From Armatimonadota bacterium (GTDB taxonomy: Bacteria; Sysuimicrobiota; Sysuimicrobiia; Sysuimicrobiales; JACQTN01): 5,931 nt of DNA. This document shows positions 1-5,764 of the stretch, one piece after another. Position 1 is the first letter of the stretch. Every line of letters starts with the position of its first letter. A model generated the notes under the pieces. That model was given only the letters and a program-made list of their open reading frames with translations, was not told the DNA's origin and searched no databases. The stretch lies in assembly GCA_016210785.1 (NCBI GenBank), contig JACQTN010000615.1, positions 1 to 5,931 of the forward strand. Reading direction: 5' to 3'. Position numbers and translations under genes: made by a program.

Positions 1-734
1 AACCCTGGGACGACATCCGGGTGCGGCGGGCCATCGCCATGGCCGTGGACAAGGAGGACATCGCCAAGCGGGTCTACGAGGGCTTCTCGCCGGTGTCCAG
101 GGGCACCTACCTCTCCAACTCCTGGGCCTTCAACCCCAACGCCAAGGAGCCCGCCTACAACCTCCGGCAGGCCGAAGCGCTGCTGGACGAGGCCGGGTTC
201 AGACGGGGCCCGGGCGGGGTGCGGATGCGCGTGACCATCTCCGATTCCATCACTCTGGGCTTCAAGGAGACCAACGAGGTCCTGCGGGAGCAGTTCAAGA
301 AGATCGGCATCGAGGTGCGCATCGAGTCCATCGAGTGGGGCGCCTTCACGGAGAAGGTCCTGAAGAAGTACGACTTCGACCTGGCCCTCCTGGGCGGCCC
401 CCACGGCCCGGATCCCGACGTCTTCTGCAACTTCGTCTGCACGGGACAGGTCCGCAACTCCATGGGGTACGCCAACTCCAAGGTGGACGAGCTCTTCGCG
501 CAGGCGAGGGCCGCCGGCGACCGCAACGCCCGCAAGAGGCTCTACGGGCAGGCCCAGGAGATCCTGGCCCAGGACCTGCCGCGCTTCAACATCGTGGAGT
601 ACGCCTGGGCGTACGTCCACCGGGCCGACTGGGAGGGGTTCTACTCCGACAAGGACTACCAGCGCAAGATCCCCCGGTATGACCTGTCCCACGTCTACTC
701 CAAGCGGGCGCTGGGCTCGCAGTTAAGGAAGTGA
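1..734 (+). CDS. ABC transporter substrate-binding protein, family 5 (C-terminal part)
   Basis: This is the extracytoplasmic solute-binding protein of the peptide/opine/nickel ABC importer encoded downstream. The gene enters from the left edge already in frame (first whole codon at position 3) and ends at TGA 732-734, giving 243 visible residues. Family 5 binding proteins usually have about 500-600 residues, so the signal peptide and roughly the first half lie outside the window. The visible part begins with the conserved segment PWDDIRVRRAIAMAVDKEDI, a hallmark of the SBP_bac_5 domain. It continues with the 'YNLRQAEALLDEAGF' helix, the 'GIEVRIESIEWGAF' strand region and the late 'GYANSKVDELFAQAR' segment. 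The GTG at 21 is an internal Val codon, not a start. Next to two permeases and two ATPases, it is most likely the receptor that delivers substrate to them. Substrate is unknown; di-/oligopeptide is the default for the family. The family call is firm, the specificity is not. Confidence 0.93.
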   Translation, partial: PWDDIRVRRAIAMAVDKEDIAKRVYEGFSPVSRGTYLSNSWAFNPNAKEPAYNLRQAEALLDEAGFRRGPGGVRMRVTISDSITLGFKETNEVLREQFKKIGIEVRIESIEWGAFTEKVLKKYDFDLALLGGPHGPDPDVFCNFVCTGQVRNSMGYANSKVDELFAQARAAGDRNARKRLYGQAQEILAQDLPRFNIVEYAWAYVHRADWEGFYSDKDYQRKIPRYDLSHVYSKRALGSQLRK

Positions 735-837
735 GCGCGCGAGAGTGCCTCTGAGCGCATGCGGTTGGTCCGAAACATGCGTAGGGCCGGCTTGGCCGGG
801 CCCGAGCATCGCCAAACTGACTAGCATGAAGAAACCA

Positions 838-885
838 GGGGAGGGGGAGGTATCGGAAGGGGGAGGGAATGCGCCCTCCCCCTCC
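838..885 (+). promoter_or_regulatory. Purine/pyrimidine tract with two mutually exclusive hairpins before the permease start
   Basis: The 159-base gap between the binding-protein stop and the first permease contains a G/A-rich stretch followed by a C/T-rich stretch. A perfect 9-bp hairpin forms from gggggaggg (859-867) and ccctccccc (874-882) with a 6-base loop. The same C/T tract can instead pair perfectly over 11 bp between 840-850 (ggagggggagg) and 875-885 with a 24-base loop. The two folds exclude each other. Four G-runs of at least three (838-841, 843-847, 859-863, 865-867) also give some G-quadruplex potential. The tract ends 8 bases before ATG 894, and no Shine-Dalgarno lies at normal distance. 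I infer a post-transcriptional element, perhaps lowering permease output relative to the binding protein, as intergenic structures do in other importer operons. No T-run follows, so a simple intrinsic terminator is unlikely. Confidence 0.5.
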
Positions 886-893
886 GAGTAACC

Positions 894-1865
894 ATGCACG
901 GCCTCCACTGGTACATCCTCCGCCGGGCCGCCCAGCTCGTGCCGGTGGTGCTGGTGGTCCTGGTGCTGAACTTCGTCATCGTCAAAGTCTCCCCGGGCGA
1001 CCCGGCGCTCACCCTGGCGGGCTACTGGGCCACCAAGGAGCAGGTGGAGACCACCCGCCAGCGCTGGGGACTCGACCGCCCGCTGCACGAACAGCTCACC
1101 AGTTACCTGGGCAACCTCCTGCGCGGCGACCTGGGGTTCTCCAACCACTTCCACCGGCCCGTGCTGGACGTCCTGATGATGCGCGTGCCCAACACGCTGC
1201 TGCTGGTGCTCACCAGCATGCTCCTGGGGATGACCGTGGGGACGGTCCTGGGGGTCTTCGCCGCCAGCCGGTACGGGCGGACCACCGACCTGGTCCTGAG
1301 CGTCACGTCGCTCAGCTTCTACTCGATCCCGGTCTTCTGGTTCGGGCTGCTGCTGGTGCTGGTCTTTGCGCTGAACCTCAAGTGGTTCCCCTTCGCGGGA
1401 TTCGTCGGCATCGGCGCCCAGGGCGGGCTGGCGCGGGCCGCGAGCGTGGCCTGGCACATGGTGCTGCCCTCGGTCACCCTGATGTTGTGCCTGTACATCC
1501 CGGTCTTCCTGCGCATCGCCCGCGCCAGCGTGGTGGAGGTCATGCACGAGGACTACATCACCACCGTGCGGGCAGCGGGAATCCCGGAGCGGCTGGTCTT
1601 TCTCCGCCACGCCCTGCGCAACGCCATCGTCCCCGTCGTGCAGATGGCGGGGCTGTGGATGAGCCACGCCCTCACCGGCGTGGTCCTCACCGAGACCGTC
1701 TTCTCCTGGCCGGGCATGGGCACCCTGATGTACAACGCCATCATCCAGCGCGATTACCCCGTGCTGATGGGCGCCTTCCTCATTGCCGCCGTGTGGGTCG
1801 TCCTCGTCTTCCTGATCGCCGACATCCTCACGGCCGTCCTGGACCCCCGGGTGCGCTACGCGTGA
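894..1865 (+). CDS. dppB: ABC peptide-type transporter permease, DppB/OppB family
   Basis: This 323-residue integral inner-membrane protein is one half of the importer's translocation channel and pairs with the next gene product. Hydrophobic segments lie near residues 13-30, 100-122, 133-160, 189-208, 246-268 and 291-316, fitting the six-helix DppB/OppB plan. The periplasmic stretch after helix 1 carries the typical 'SPGDPA' and 'RWGLDRPLHEQ' motifs (about 33-67). The cytoplasmic coupling (EAA) loop is at about 219-248, with AAG at 227-229 and HALRNAIVPVV at 239-249, and it docks onto an ATPase subunit. The late 'ETVFSWPGMGTLM' (267-279) and C-terminal 'LDPRVRYA' are also standard. Length is normal. 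ATG 894 is the only good start: the frame is closed by TAG at 822-824 and no other ATG/GTG lies between. There is no clear Shine-Dalgarno; the structured tract at 838-885 lies directly upstream. The gene overlaps the next by 4 bases. The symbol is by family and position; paralogue-level naming is not certain. Confidence 0.95.
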   Translation: MHGLHWYILRRAAQLVPVVLVVLVLNFVIVKVSPGDPALTLAGYWATKEQVETTRQRWGLDRPLHEQLTSYLGNLLRGDLGFSNHFHRPVLDVLMMRVPNTLLLVLTSMLLGMTVGTVLGVFAASRYGRTTDLVLSVTSLSFYSIPVFWFGLLLVLVFALNLKWFPFAGFVGIGAQGGLARAASVAWHMVLPSVTLMLCLYIPVFLRIARASVVEVMHEDYITTVRAAGIPERLVFLRHALRNAIVPVVQMAGLWMSHALTGVVLTETVFSWPGMGTLMYNAIIQRDYPVLMGAFLIAAVWVVLVFLIADILTAVLDPRVRYA

Positions 1866-2737
1866 CGACCGACGCCGCCGCGGCCCCCCTGGCCATCCCG
1901 GCGCGCCGGCCGCGCACCTTCTGGCGGGCCTTCGCCGAGCGCCGGCTGTCGGTGGCGGGGCTGGCCGTCGTGCTCATCGCGACCGCCGTGGCAGTGCTGG
2001 CGCCCGTGCTGGCTCCCCTGGGTCCCACCCACCTGCACCAGGAGCGACTCTCCCCGCCCACCGCCGCCCATCCCCTGGGCACCGACCGGCTGGGGCGCGA
2101 CGTCCTGGCCATCATCATCTGGGGCGCGCGCGTCTCGCTGATGTTCGCGGTGGGCGTGGCGGGCATCTCCCTGGTCGTGGGCATCGTGCTGGGCGCAATC
2201 CCGGCGTACCTGGGCGGGTGGGTGGACGACCTGTTCTCCCGTTTCTACGAGATCTTCCTGATGATCCCGCGCTTCTTCCTGATCATCCTGGTGGTGGCGG
2301 TCTTCGGCCAGAACATCGTCTTCACCATGATCATCGTGGGGTTGACGGCGTGGGTGACCAACGCGCGCCTGACGCGGGCCCAGGTCCTCACCATCAAGGA
2401 ACGGGTCTTCGTCAAGGCCAGCATGGCGTCGGGCGCCGGCGCCTTCAGCGTGATGCTCCACCACGTGCTGCCCAACGGGCTCTATCCCGTGATCGCCAAC
2501 TCCACCCTCGAGATGGCCGGCGCCATCATCACCGAGGCGGCGCTGAGCTTCCTCGGGCTGGGCGACCCCAATCACGTCTCCTGGGGCCAGTTGCTCCACG
2601 TCGCCCAGGAGCACCTCCGCGCCTGGTGGCTGGCCGTCTTCCCGGGCGTGGCCATCTTCCTGCTGGTGCTGGCGTTCAACCTGGTAGGCGACGGGGTCAG
2701 CTACGCCCTGGACCCGCGCCTGCGCCGGCAGCGATGA
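1862..2737 (+). CDS. dppC: ABC peptide-type transporter permease, DppC/OppC family
   Basis: This is the second inner-membrane channel subunit, 291 residues if it starts at GTG 1862. That GTG overlaps the TGA of the preceding permease (GTGA, 1862-1865), a classic translational-coupling arrangement, and it gives a normal DppC length. The reading frame is open further upstream to 869, but that part is a shadow of the first permease. An N-terminal cytoplasmic tail with 'FWRAFAERRLSVAGL' leads into helix 1 (about 31-50). The family motif HPLGTDRLGRDVL follows at 70-82. Further hydrophobic segments are near 91-117, 131-170, 207-232 and 262-289. The EAA coupling loop is around 193-215 (FVKASMASGAG, then HHVLPN), followed by 'EAALSFLGLG' (225-234) and a terminal 'YALDPRLRRQR'. 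No Shine-Dalgarno is evident before the GTG, so it probably depends on ribosomes finishing the upstream gene. Assignment to the family is secure; the start is very likely. Confidence 0.94.
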   Translation: MTTDAAAAPLAIPARRPRTFWRAFAERRLSVAGLAVVLIATAVAVLAPVLAPLGPTHLHQERLSPPTAAHPLGTDRLGRDVLAIIIWGARVSLMFAVGVAGISLVVGIVLGAIPAYLGGWVDDLFSRFYEIFLMIPRFFLIILVVAVFGQNIVFTMIIVGLTAWVTNARLTRAQVLTIKERVFVKASMASGAGAFSVMLHHVLPNGLYPVIANSTLEMAGAIITEAALSFLGLGDPNHVSWGQLLHVAQEHLRAWWLAVFPGVAIFLLVLAFNLVGDGVSYALDPRLRRQR

Positions 2738-2916
2738 TCGCGCCCCGCCGCTGCCGTAATCGCCACGCCACCCATGCCGTCCGCGCCGCGCGTGGCGCCC
2801 GCGCCGCCGGTACCGCCCACGCCGCCGGTGGCGCCGGCGCTGCACCGCCGCGACCGGTAACCCCGCCTGCCGCGCTCCTGCAGGTGATAGTCTCCCGGCA
2901 CGGGCGCGCCTGACCC
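2738..2916. other. Intergenic gap between permease and ATPase genes
   Basis: These 179 bases separate the second permease from the first ATPase and hold no credible gene. Their left part is taken up by a degenerate 18-bp tandem repeat (2758-2829). The right part contains aggtga at 2882-2887, too far (about 30 bases) from ATG 2917 to serve as its ribosome binding site. I see no convincing promoter hexamers and no hairpin followed by T residues, so the ATPase genes are probably read from the same transcript as the permeases. Confidence 0.6.
2758..2829 (+). repeat. Degenerate 18-bp tandem repeat, four units
   Basis: Four consecutive 18-bp units start at 2758, 2776, 2794 and 2812. Unit positions 6, 7, 9-12, 14 and 18 are identical in all four, giving a shared core like CC-R-CGCC-R-C with a final T. 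The last two units match at 15 of 18 positions. Read on the minus strand, the array would encode a Gly-rich six-residue repeat (TGGVGG, TGGAGA, TRGADG, MGGVAI), but nothing there looks like an authentic gene start or a conserved protein. It is best described as a decayed minisatellite or GC-rich simple-sequence expansion. In such GC-rich DNA, some apparent periodicity is expected by chance. Confidence 0.5.
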
Positions 2917-3924
2917 ATGCCGCTCCTCGAAGTCCGCGACCTGACCGTGCACTACCGGCTCGGCCCGGCGCGGGTGCACGCCGCGGACCGGGTCTCCTTC
3001 ACTCTGGACCGCGGGCAGACGCTGGGCTTGGTTGGCGAGTCCGGATGCGGCAAGACGACGGTGGGTTACGCGCTGCTACGGGTGCTGCCGGAGAACGGCG
3101 TGATCGCCGGCGGTCAGGTGCATTTGGACGGCAGCGACCTGCTGGCCCTGGACGCGGAGGCTATGCGCCGGGTGCGGTGGCGGCGTCTCAGCATGATCTT
3201 CCAGGGGGCCATGAACGCCCTCAACCCCGTGCTGCGGGTGGGCGACCTGCTGGAAGAGATCCTGCAGACCCACGAGCCGGTCTCGCGAGAAGAGGCCAGG
3301 GCGCGGGTGGCGGAGCAGTTTGAGCAGGTCGGCCTGCCGCGGGCGCGCACGCACAGCTACCCCCACGAGATGTCGGGAGGACAGCGGCAGCGGGCCGTCA
3401 AAGCCAAGAGTCACTTGGGCCGGCCCGACCTGATCATCGCGGACGAACCCACCACGGCCTTCGACGTCATCCTGCAGGACCAGATCCTGGTCCAGCTGCA
3501 GGAGATCCAGAAGCGCCTGGGCCTGGCCTTGATCCTGATCTCGCATGACATGTCGGTGATCGCTGAGACGTGCGACCACGTGGCGGTGATGTACGGCGGG
3601 CGAATCGTGGAGTACGGTACCGTGGACGAGATCTTTGCGCGGCCGCGCCACCCCTACACCATCGCCATGCTGTCGTCGTTCCCCTCGCTGTACGGTCCGG
3701 CGCGGGAATTGCTGGCGCTGCCGGGCGTGCCCCCGGACCTGACGGCGCCGCCGGTCGGGTGCGCCTTTGCGCCGCGATGCCCGCTGGCAGAGGAACGGTG
3801 TCACGCCGAGGCGCCAGCGCCGCTCACGTTGGACGGGGATGAGACCCACTGGTCCCGGTGCCACTTTGCGCGAGAAGTCAAGGTGAGCGCGCTGGCCCGC
3901 GAGGCCGCGGGAGCGGAGTCATGA
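2917..3924 (+). CDS. dppD: ABC peptide-type transporter ATPase, DppD/OppD family
   Basis: This 335-residue cytoplasmic ATPase is one of two that power the importer. It starts with the canonical MPLLEVRDLTVHY. ATG 2917 is forced because an in-frame TGA lies at 2911-2913; no Shine-Dalgarno is visible. Walker A is GESGCGKTT (40-48), the Q-loop Gln is 96 in FQGAMNALNP, the signature is MSGGQRQ (152-158), Walker B is LIIADEP with Asp176 and catalytic Glu177, D-loop Asp is 183, and switch His is 210. The C-terminal oligopeptide-transporter domain starts near HPYT (255-258) and contains Cys282, Cys288, Cys295 and Cys315, the four-Cys set that binds a [4Fe-4S] cluster in some characterised DppD/OppD proteins. 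One oddity: the helix after the signature reads VKAKSHLG (161-168), with two Lys and a His where family members are usually hydrophobic (type IAMALAL). All catalytic motifs are intact, so I call it functional. It overlaps the next gene by ATGA at 3921-3924. Confidence 0.95.
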   Translation: MPLLEVRDLTVHYRLGPARVHAADRVSFTLDRGQTLGLVGESGCGKTTVGYALLRVLPENGVIAGGQVHLDGSDLLALDAEAMRRVRWRRLSMIFQGAMNALNPVLRVGDLLEEILQTHEPVSREEARARVAEQFEQVGLPRARTHSYPHEMSGGQRQRAVKAKSHLGRPDLIIADEPTTAFDVILQDQILVQLQEIQKRLGLALILISHDMSVIAETCDHVAVMYGGRIVEYGTVDEIFARPRHPYTIAMLSSFPSLYGPARELLALPGVPPDLTAPPVGCAFAPRCPLAEERCHAEAPAPLTLDGDETHWSRCHFAREVKVSALAREAAGAES

Positions 3925-4022
3925 ACGGGACCTCGGGAGGCATGGTCGGACGGGGGAGTCCGGGAGCTATGACCGGACCGGGGAACCGCGGAAGCGTGGC
4001 CGGGGCAGGAGGCACGACCACG
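3921..4022 (+). repeat. Degenerate 27-bp (9-residue) repeat at the 5' end of the second ATPase gene
   Basis: Units begin at 3921 (shortened, 7 codons), 3942, 3969 and 3996. The two complete central units encode MVGRGSPGA and MTGPGNRGS, and the last encodes VAGAGG followed by TTT. The shared pattern is M/V-x-G-x-G-x-x-G. Each unit opens with ATG, ATG, ATG or GTG in the coding frame. The repeat lies wholly in the non-conserved N-terminal extension, so it can vary without touching the ATPase fold. It is best explained as local sequence expansion in a region under little constraint. Confidence 0.45.
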
Positions 4023-5096
4023 TCGGGGCGCGCGAACGGACCGCTCGTGCCCGCAGCGACGAATTTGCTGGCCGGAACAGCGCAGCCCCTGGTCGTCGCA
4101 GAGGGCCTCCAGCGGCGGTACGTCCTCCGCCAGCGTCTCCTCGACGCGCTGCTCGGCAGGCCGGCGCCGGTGATCCGGGCCGTGGACGGCGTGGACCTCT
4201 CCATCGAGAGCAGCGAGATCCTGGCGCTGGTGGGAGAGAGCGGCTCGGGCAAGACGACCCTCGGCAAGGTGCTCACCCTGCTGGAGCCCCCCAGCGGCGG
4301 CCGGCTGGTCGTGGGGGGCGAGGAGGTCTCCGGGCTCCGCGGGCCGGCTCTCAAGGCGTATCGGCGGCGGGTACAACTCGTCTTCCAGGATCCCTACGAG
4401 TCGCTCGACCCCCGGCACACCGTCTTCCAGACGGTCGGCGAGCCGCTGCGCGTGCACCACATCGGGGCGCCGCTGGAGCGTCGCGACCGGGTGGTGGAAA
4501 TCTTAGAGATGGTGGAGCTGCGCCCCGCCGCGGACTTCCTCTTTCGCTACCCCCACGAGCTCTCCGGCGGGCAGCGCCAGCGGGTGGCGATCGCCCGGGC
4601 GCTGGTCCTGCACCCGCAGTTCATCGTCGCGGACGAGCCGGTCTCCATGGTGGACGCCTCGGTGCGCGCCGGCATCATGAACACGCTGCGCCGGCTGCGC
4701 CGAGACCTGGCGCTCACCGCGGTCTTCATCACCCACGACCTGGCGGCGGCCCGCTACATGTCCGACCGCATCGCCATCATGTACCTGGGACGCATCGTGG
4801 AGGTCGGCCTCACCGAGGCGCTGATCCGCCGGCCGATGCACCCCTACACGCGCCTGCTGATCGCCGCGGTGCCGGTGCCCGATCCGCGCGCCCGGCGGCA
4901 GCGCGTCACGGTGGCGGGGGAACCGCCGAATCCCCTGGCTATCCCGGCGGGCTGTCGCTTCCATCCCCGGTGCCCGATGGCGGAGGCGATCTGCCGGGCG
5001 GAAGACCCGCCGCTGCGCCATCTCGGGGACGGCCGGTGGTCGGCGTGCCATTTCGCCGAGCAGGTGCCGGCGACGGCCCCGGCCCCAGGACCGTAG
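3921..5096 (+). CDS. dppF: ABC peptide-type transporter ATPase, DppF/OppF family, with Gly-rich N-terminal extension
   Basis: This is the partner ATPase, 391 residues from ATG 3921. That start overlaps the previous stop (ATGA) and has a GGAG-containing purine run (3909-3918) upstream. The family core begins only near residue 57 (LVVAEGLQRRY); typical DppF proteins have about 320-340 residues, so some 55 extra residues precede it. The extension is Gly/Ser/Thr-rich and its first part is a degenerate repeat. Later in-frame starts (ATG 3942, ATG 3969, GTG 3996, GTG 4047) are possible alternatives. Walker A is GESGSGKTT (105-113), Q-loop Gln156 (FQDPYESLDP), signature LSGGQRQ (214-220), Walker B FIVADEP with Asp238/Glu239, D-loop Asp245 (SMVDAS), switch His272. 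The C-terminal domain starts near HPYT (317-320) and carries Cys345, Cys351, Cys358 and Cys376, the candidate [4Fe-4S] ligands. All catalytic motifs are present. It should heterodimerise with the preceding ATPase beneath the two permeases. Confidence 0.94.
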   Translation: MNGTSGGMVGRGSPGAMTGPGNRGSVAGAGGTTTSGRANGPLVPAATNLLAGTAQPLVVAEGLQRRYVLRQRLLDALLGRPAPVIRAVDGVDLSIESSEILALVGESGSGKTTLGKVLTLLEPPSGGRLVVGGEEVSGLRGPALKAYRRRVQLVFQDPYESLDPRHTVFQTVGEPLRVHHIGAPLERRDRVVEILEMVELRPAADFLFRYPHELSGGQRQRVAIARALVLHPQFIVADEPVSMVDASVRAGIMNTLRRLRRDLALTAVFITHDLAAARYMSDRIAIMYLGRIVEVGLTEALIRRPMHPYTRLLIAAVPVPDPRARRQRVTVAGEPPNPLAIPAGCRFHPRCPMAEAICRAEDPPLRHLGDGRWSACHFAEQVPATAPAPGP

Positions 5097-5179
5097 GGGG
5101 CCGGCCGCCGCACGCGTGCCGTCGCAGGCGCGTGGCGCGTGACCGGCGGGCAGACCATATCCGGACGGGAGGACGGCTC
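5097..5179. other. Short gap after the transporter operon, with a small palindrome
   Basis: The gap holds a perfect 10-bp palindrome gcacgcgtgc (5110-5119) and a direct 7-bp repeat ggcgcgt (5127-5133 and 5134-5140). Neither is followed by a T-run, so no intrinsic terminator is evident between the ATPase and the SRPBCC gene. No clear promoter hexamers are seen. The strong ribosome binding site of the next gene is at its right end. Confidence 0.35.
5167..5172 (+). promoter_or_regulatory. Shine-Dalgarno site of the SRPBCC gene
   Basis: GGGAGG at 5167-5172 lies 7 bases before ATG 5180, an ideal position. It fixes the start of the SRPBCC gene even though its frame is open upstream to 4970. It is the clearest ribosome binding site in the window; the transporter genes mostly rely on stop/start overlaps. 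Confidence 0.8.
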
Positions 5180-5716
5180 ATGAGACCGCGAAGCCCCGCT
5201 AAACCCCGCAGCATCAGGCTCACAGCAACATTCAAGGCACCGCCCGCCGCGGTCTTCTCCGCGCTCACCGATCCGAAGAAAATCGCCAGATGGACCGGGG
5301 GCCGGGGCCGGGTTGCTTCGAAGGTCGGCGGCAGGATGGAGATGTTCGACGGGTGGGTCACAGGCAAGGTGCTGGCGTTCACACCTGGCAAGAAGCTGTC
5401 ATACACGTGGCGACCGGCGGAGTGGCCGGAGGAGTGGGCCGACTCCGTCGTGACCTACGTCCTGACGCCCGCAAAGTCCGGCACGAAGGTCACGCTGGAA
5501 CACTCCCACCTGCGCAACGACACGGAAGCCAGGAACCATCGCTCCGGCTGGCGCCAGTACGTGTTCGGCCCTTTGAGAGCGTTCCTGGCGGAGCAGGAAC
5601 AACTTGCCGGTGCCAGGTTCCGAGAGGCGATCGAACTCATCGGGGCCGAGGTGCGGCGAAAAGGAATCCCTCGGAAGACCGTGGAGCGCGCCATCCGCGC
5701 TGCCCGGCGGCGTTGA
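5180..5716 (+). CDS. SRPBCC superfamily protein, AHSA1/START-like
   Basis: This 178-residue protein is predicted to be soluble and cytoplasmic, with no signal peptide or membrane helix. It has the helix-grip fold of the SRPBCC superfamily, which encloses a hydrophobic ligand cavity. The supporting sequence begins with SIRLTATFKAPPAAVFSALTD (from residue 11), the usual first strand and helix. Then come 'KKIARWTG' (33-40), the strand pair 'GGRMEMFDGWVTGKVLAFTPGKK' (50-72) with 'LSYTWRP', and 'TYVLTPAKSGTKVTLEHSHL' (92-111). 'GWRQYVFGPLRAFL' (123-136) matches the long C-terminal helix. A basic tail of about 30 residues, ending RAIRAARRR, goes beyond many AHSA1-type proteins. Family members include stress-related, ligand-binding and polyketide-cyclase-like proteins, so no reaction or ligand can be assigned. 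It lies 83 bases after the transporter on the same strand, and a functional link is unproven. TGA 5714-5716 ends it, just before convergent minus-strand sequence. Confidence 0.88.
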   Translation: MRPRSPAKPRSIRLTATFKAPPAAVFSALTDPKKIARWTGGRGRVASKVGGRMEMFDGWVTGKVLAFTPGKKLSYTWRPAEWPEEWADSVVTYVLTPAKSGTKVTLEHSHLRNDTEARNHRSGWRQYVFGPLRAFLAEQEQLAGARFREAIELIGAEVRRKGIPRKTVERAIRAARRR

Positions 5717-5726
5717 GCCCCGCCGG
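5704..5726. terminator. Possible bidirectional hairpin over the SRPBCC stop codon
   Basis: CCGGCGG (5704-5710) and CCGCCGG (5720-5726) form a perfect 7-bp GC stem with a 9-base loop that includes the TGA stop. It sits between two convergent genes, where terminators are common. There is no T-run on either strand, so intrinsic termination is doubtful, and such stems arise easily in GC-rich DNA. Confidence 0.25.
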
Positions 5727-5764
5727 CAGCAACGCGCGGTGCCGACAAAGAGGGGATGCAGGCC

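Noticed and set aside
784..803. GC hairpin gggccgg / ccgggccc after the binding-protein gene as a terminator
   Set aside because: Short stem with a bulge and no T-run; downstream genes clearly belong to the same importer, so termination here is not supported.
792..827. Promoter-like TTGGCC (792-797) and TAGCAT (822-827)
   Set aside because: The spacer is 24 bases, too long for a sigma-70 promoter, and both hexamers are weak matches.
723..1667. Long minus-strand open frame (314 codons) opposite the first permease
   Set aside because: Its product is rich in His, Gln, Asp and Arg with no domain, the usual antisense image of a hydrophobic GC-rich gene; the plus-strand permease is unambiguous.
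869..1861. Upstream extension of the second permease frame
   Set aside because: Pro/Arg/Ala/Gly-rich out-of-frame reading of the first permease; GTG 1862 overlapping the previous stop gives normal family length.
1856..2845. Minus-strand open frame (329 codons) opposite the second permease
   Set aside because: Low-complexity His/Asp/Gln/Arg composition and complete overlap with a clear DppC-type permease; it is an antisense shadow caused by GC-rich third positions.
2697..2979. Gly-rich minus-strand frames across the permease-ATPase gap (PE_PGRS-like look)
   Set aside because: The Gly repeats follow from the 18-bp GC-rich DNA repeat; there is no good start site or conserved domain, and both ends run into real genes.
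3076..3864. Minus-strand open frame (262 codons) opposite the first ATPase
   Set aside because: No recognisable motif and fully covered by an ATPase with every Walker and signature motif in order.
4503..5051. Minus-strand open frame opposite the second ATPase
   Set aside because: Antisense shadow of a conserved ATPase; Arg/His/Asp-rich with no credible start context.
5399..5764. Continuation of the minus-strand protease frame as a full-length protein
   Set aside because: The frame is open, but its residues do not match clan AA proteases beyond LLPHD and it lies antisense to the SRPBCC gene.
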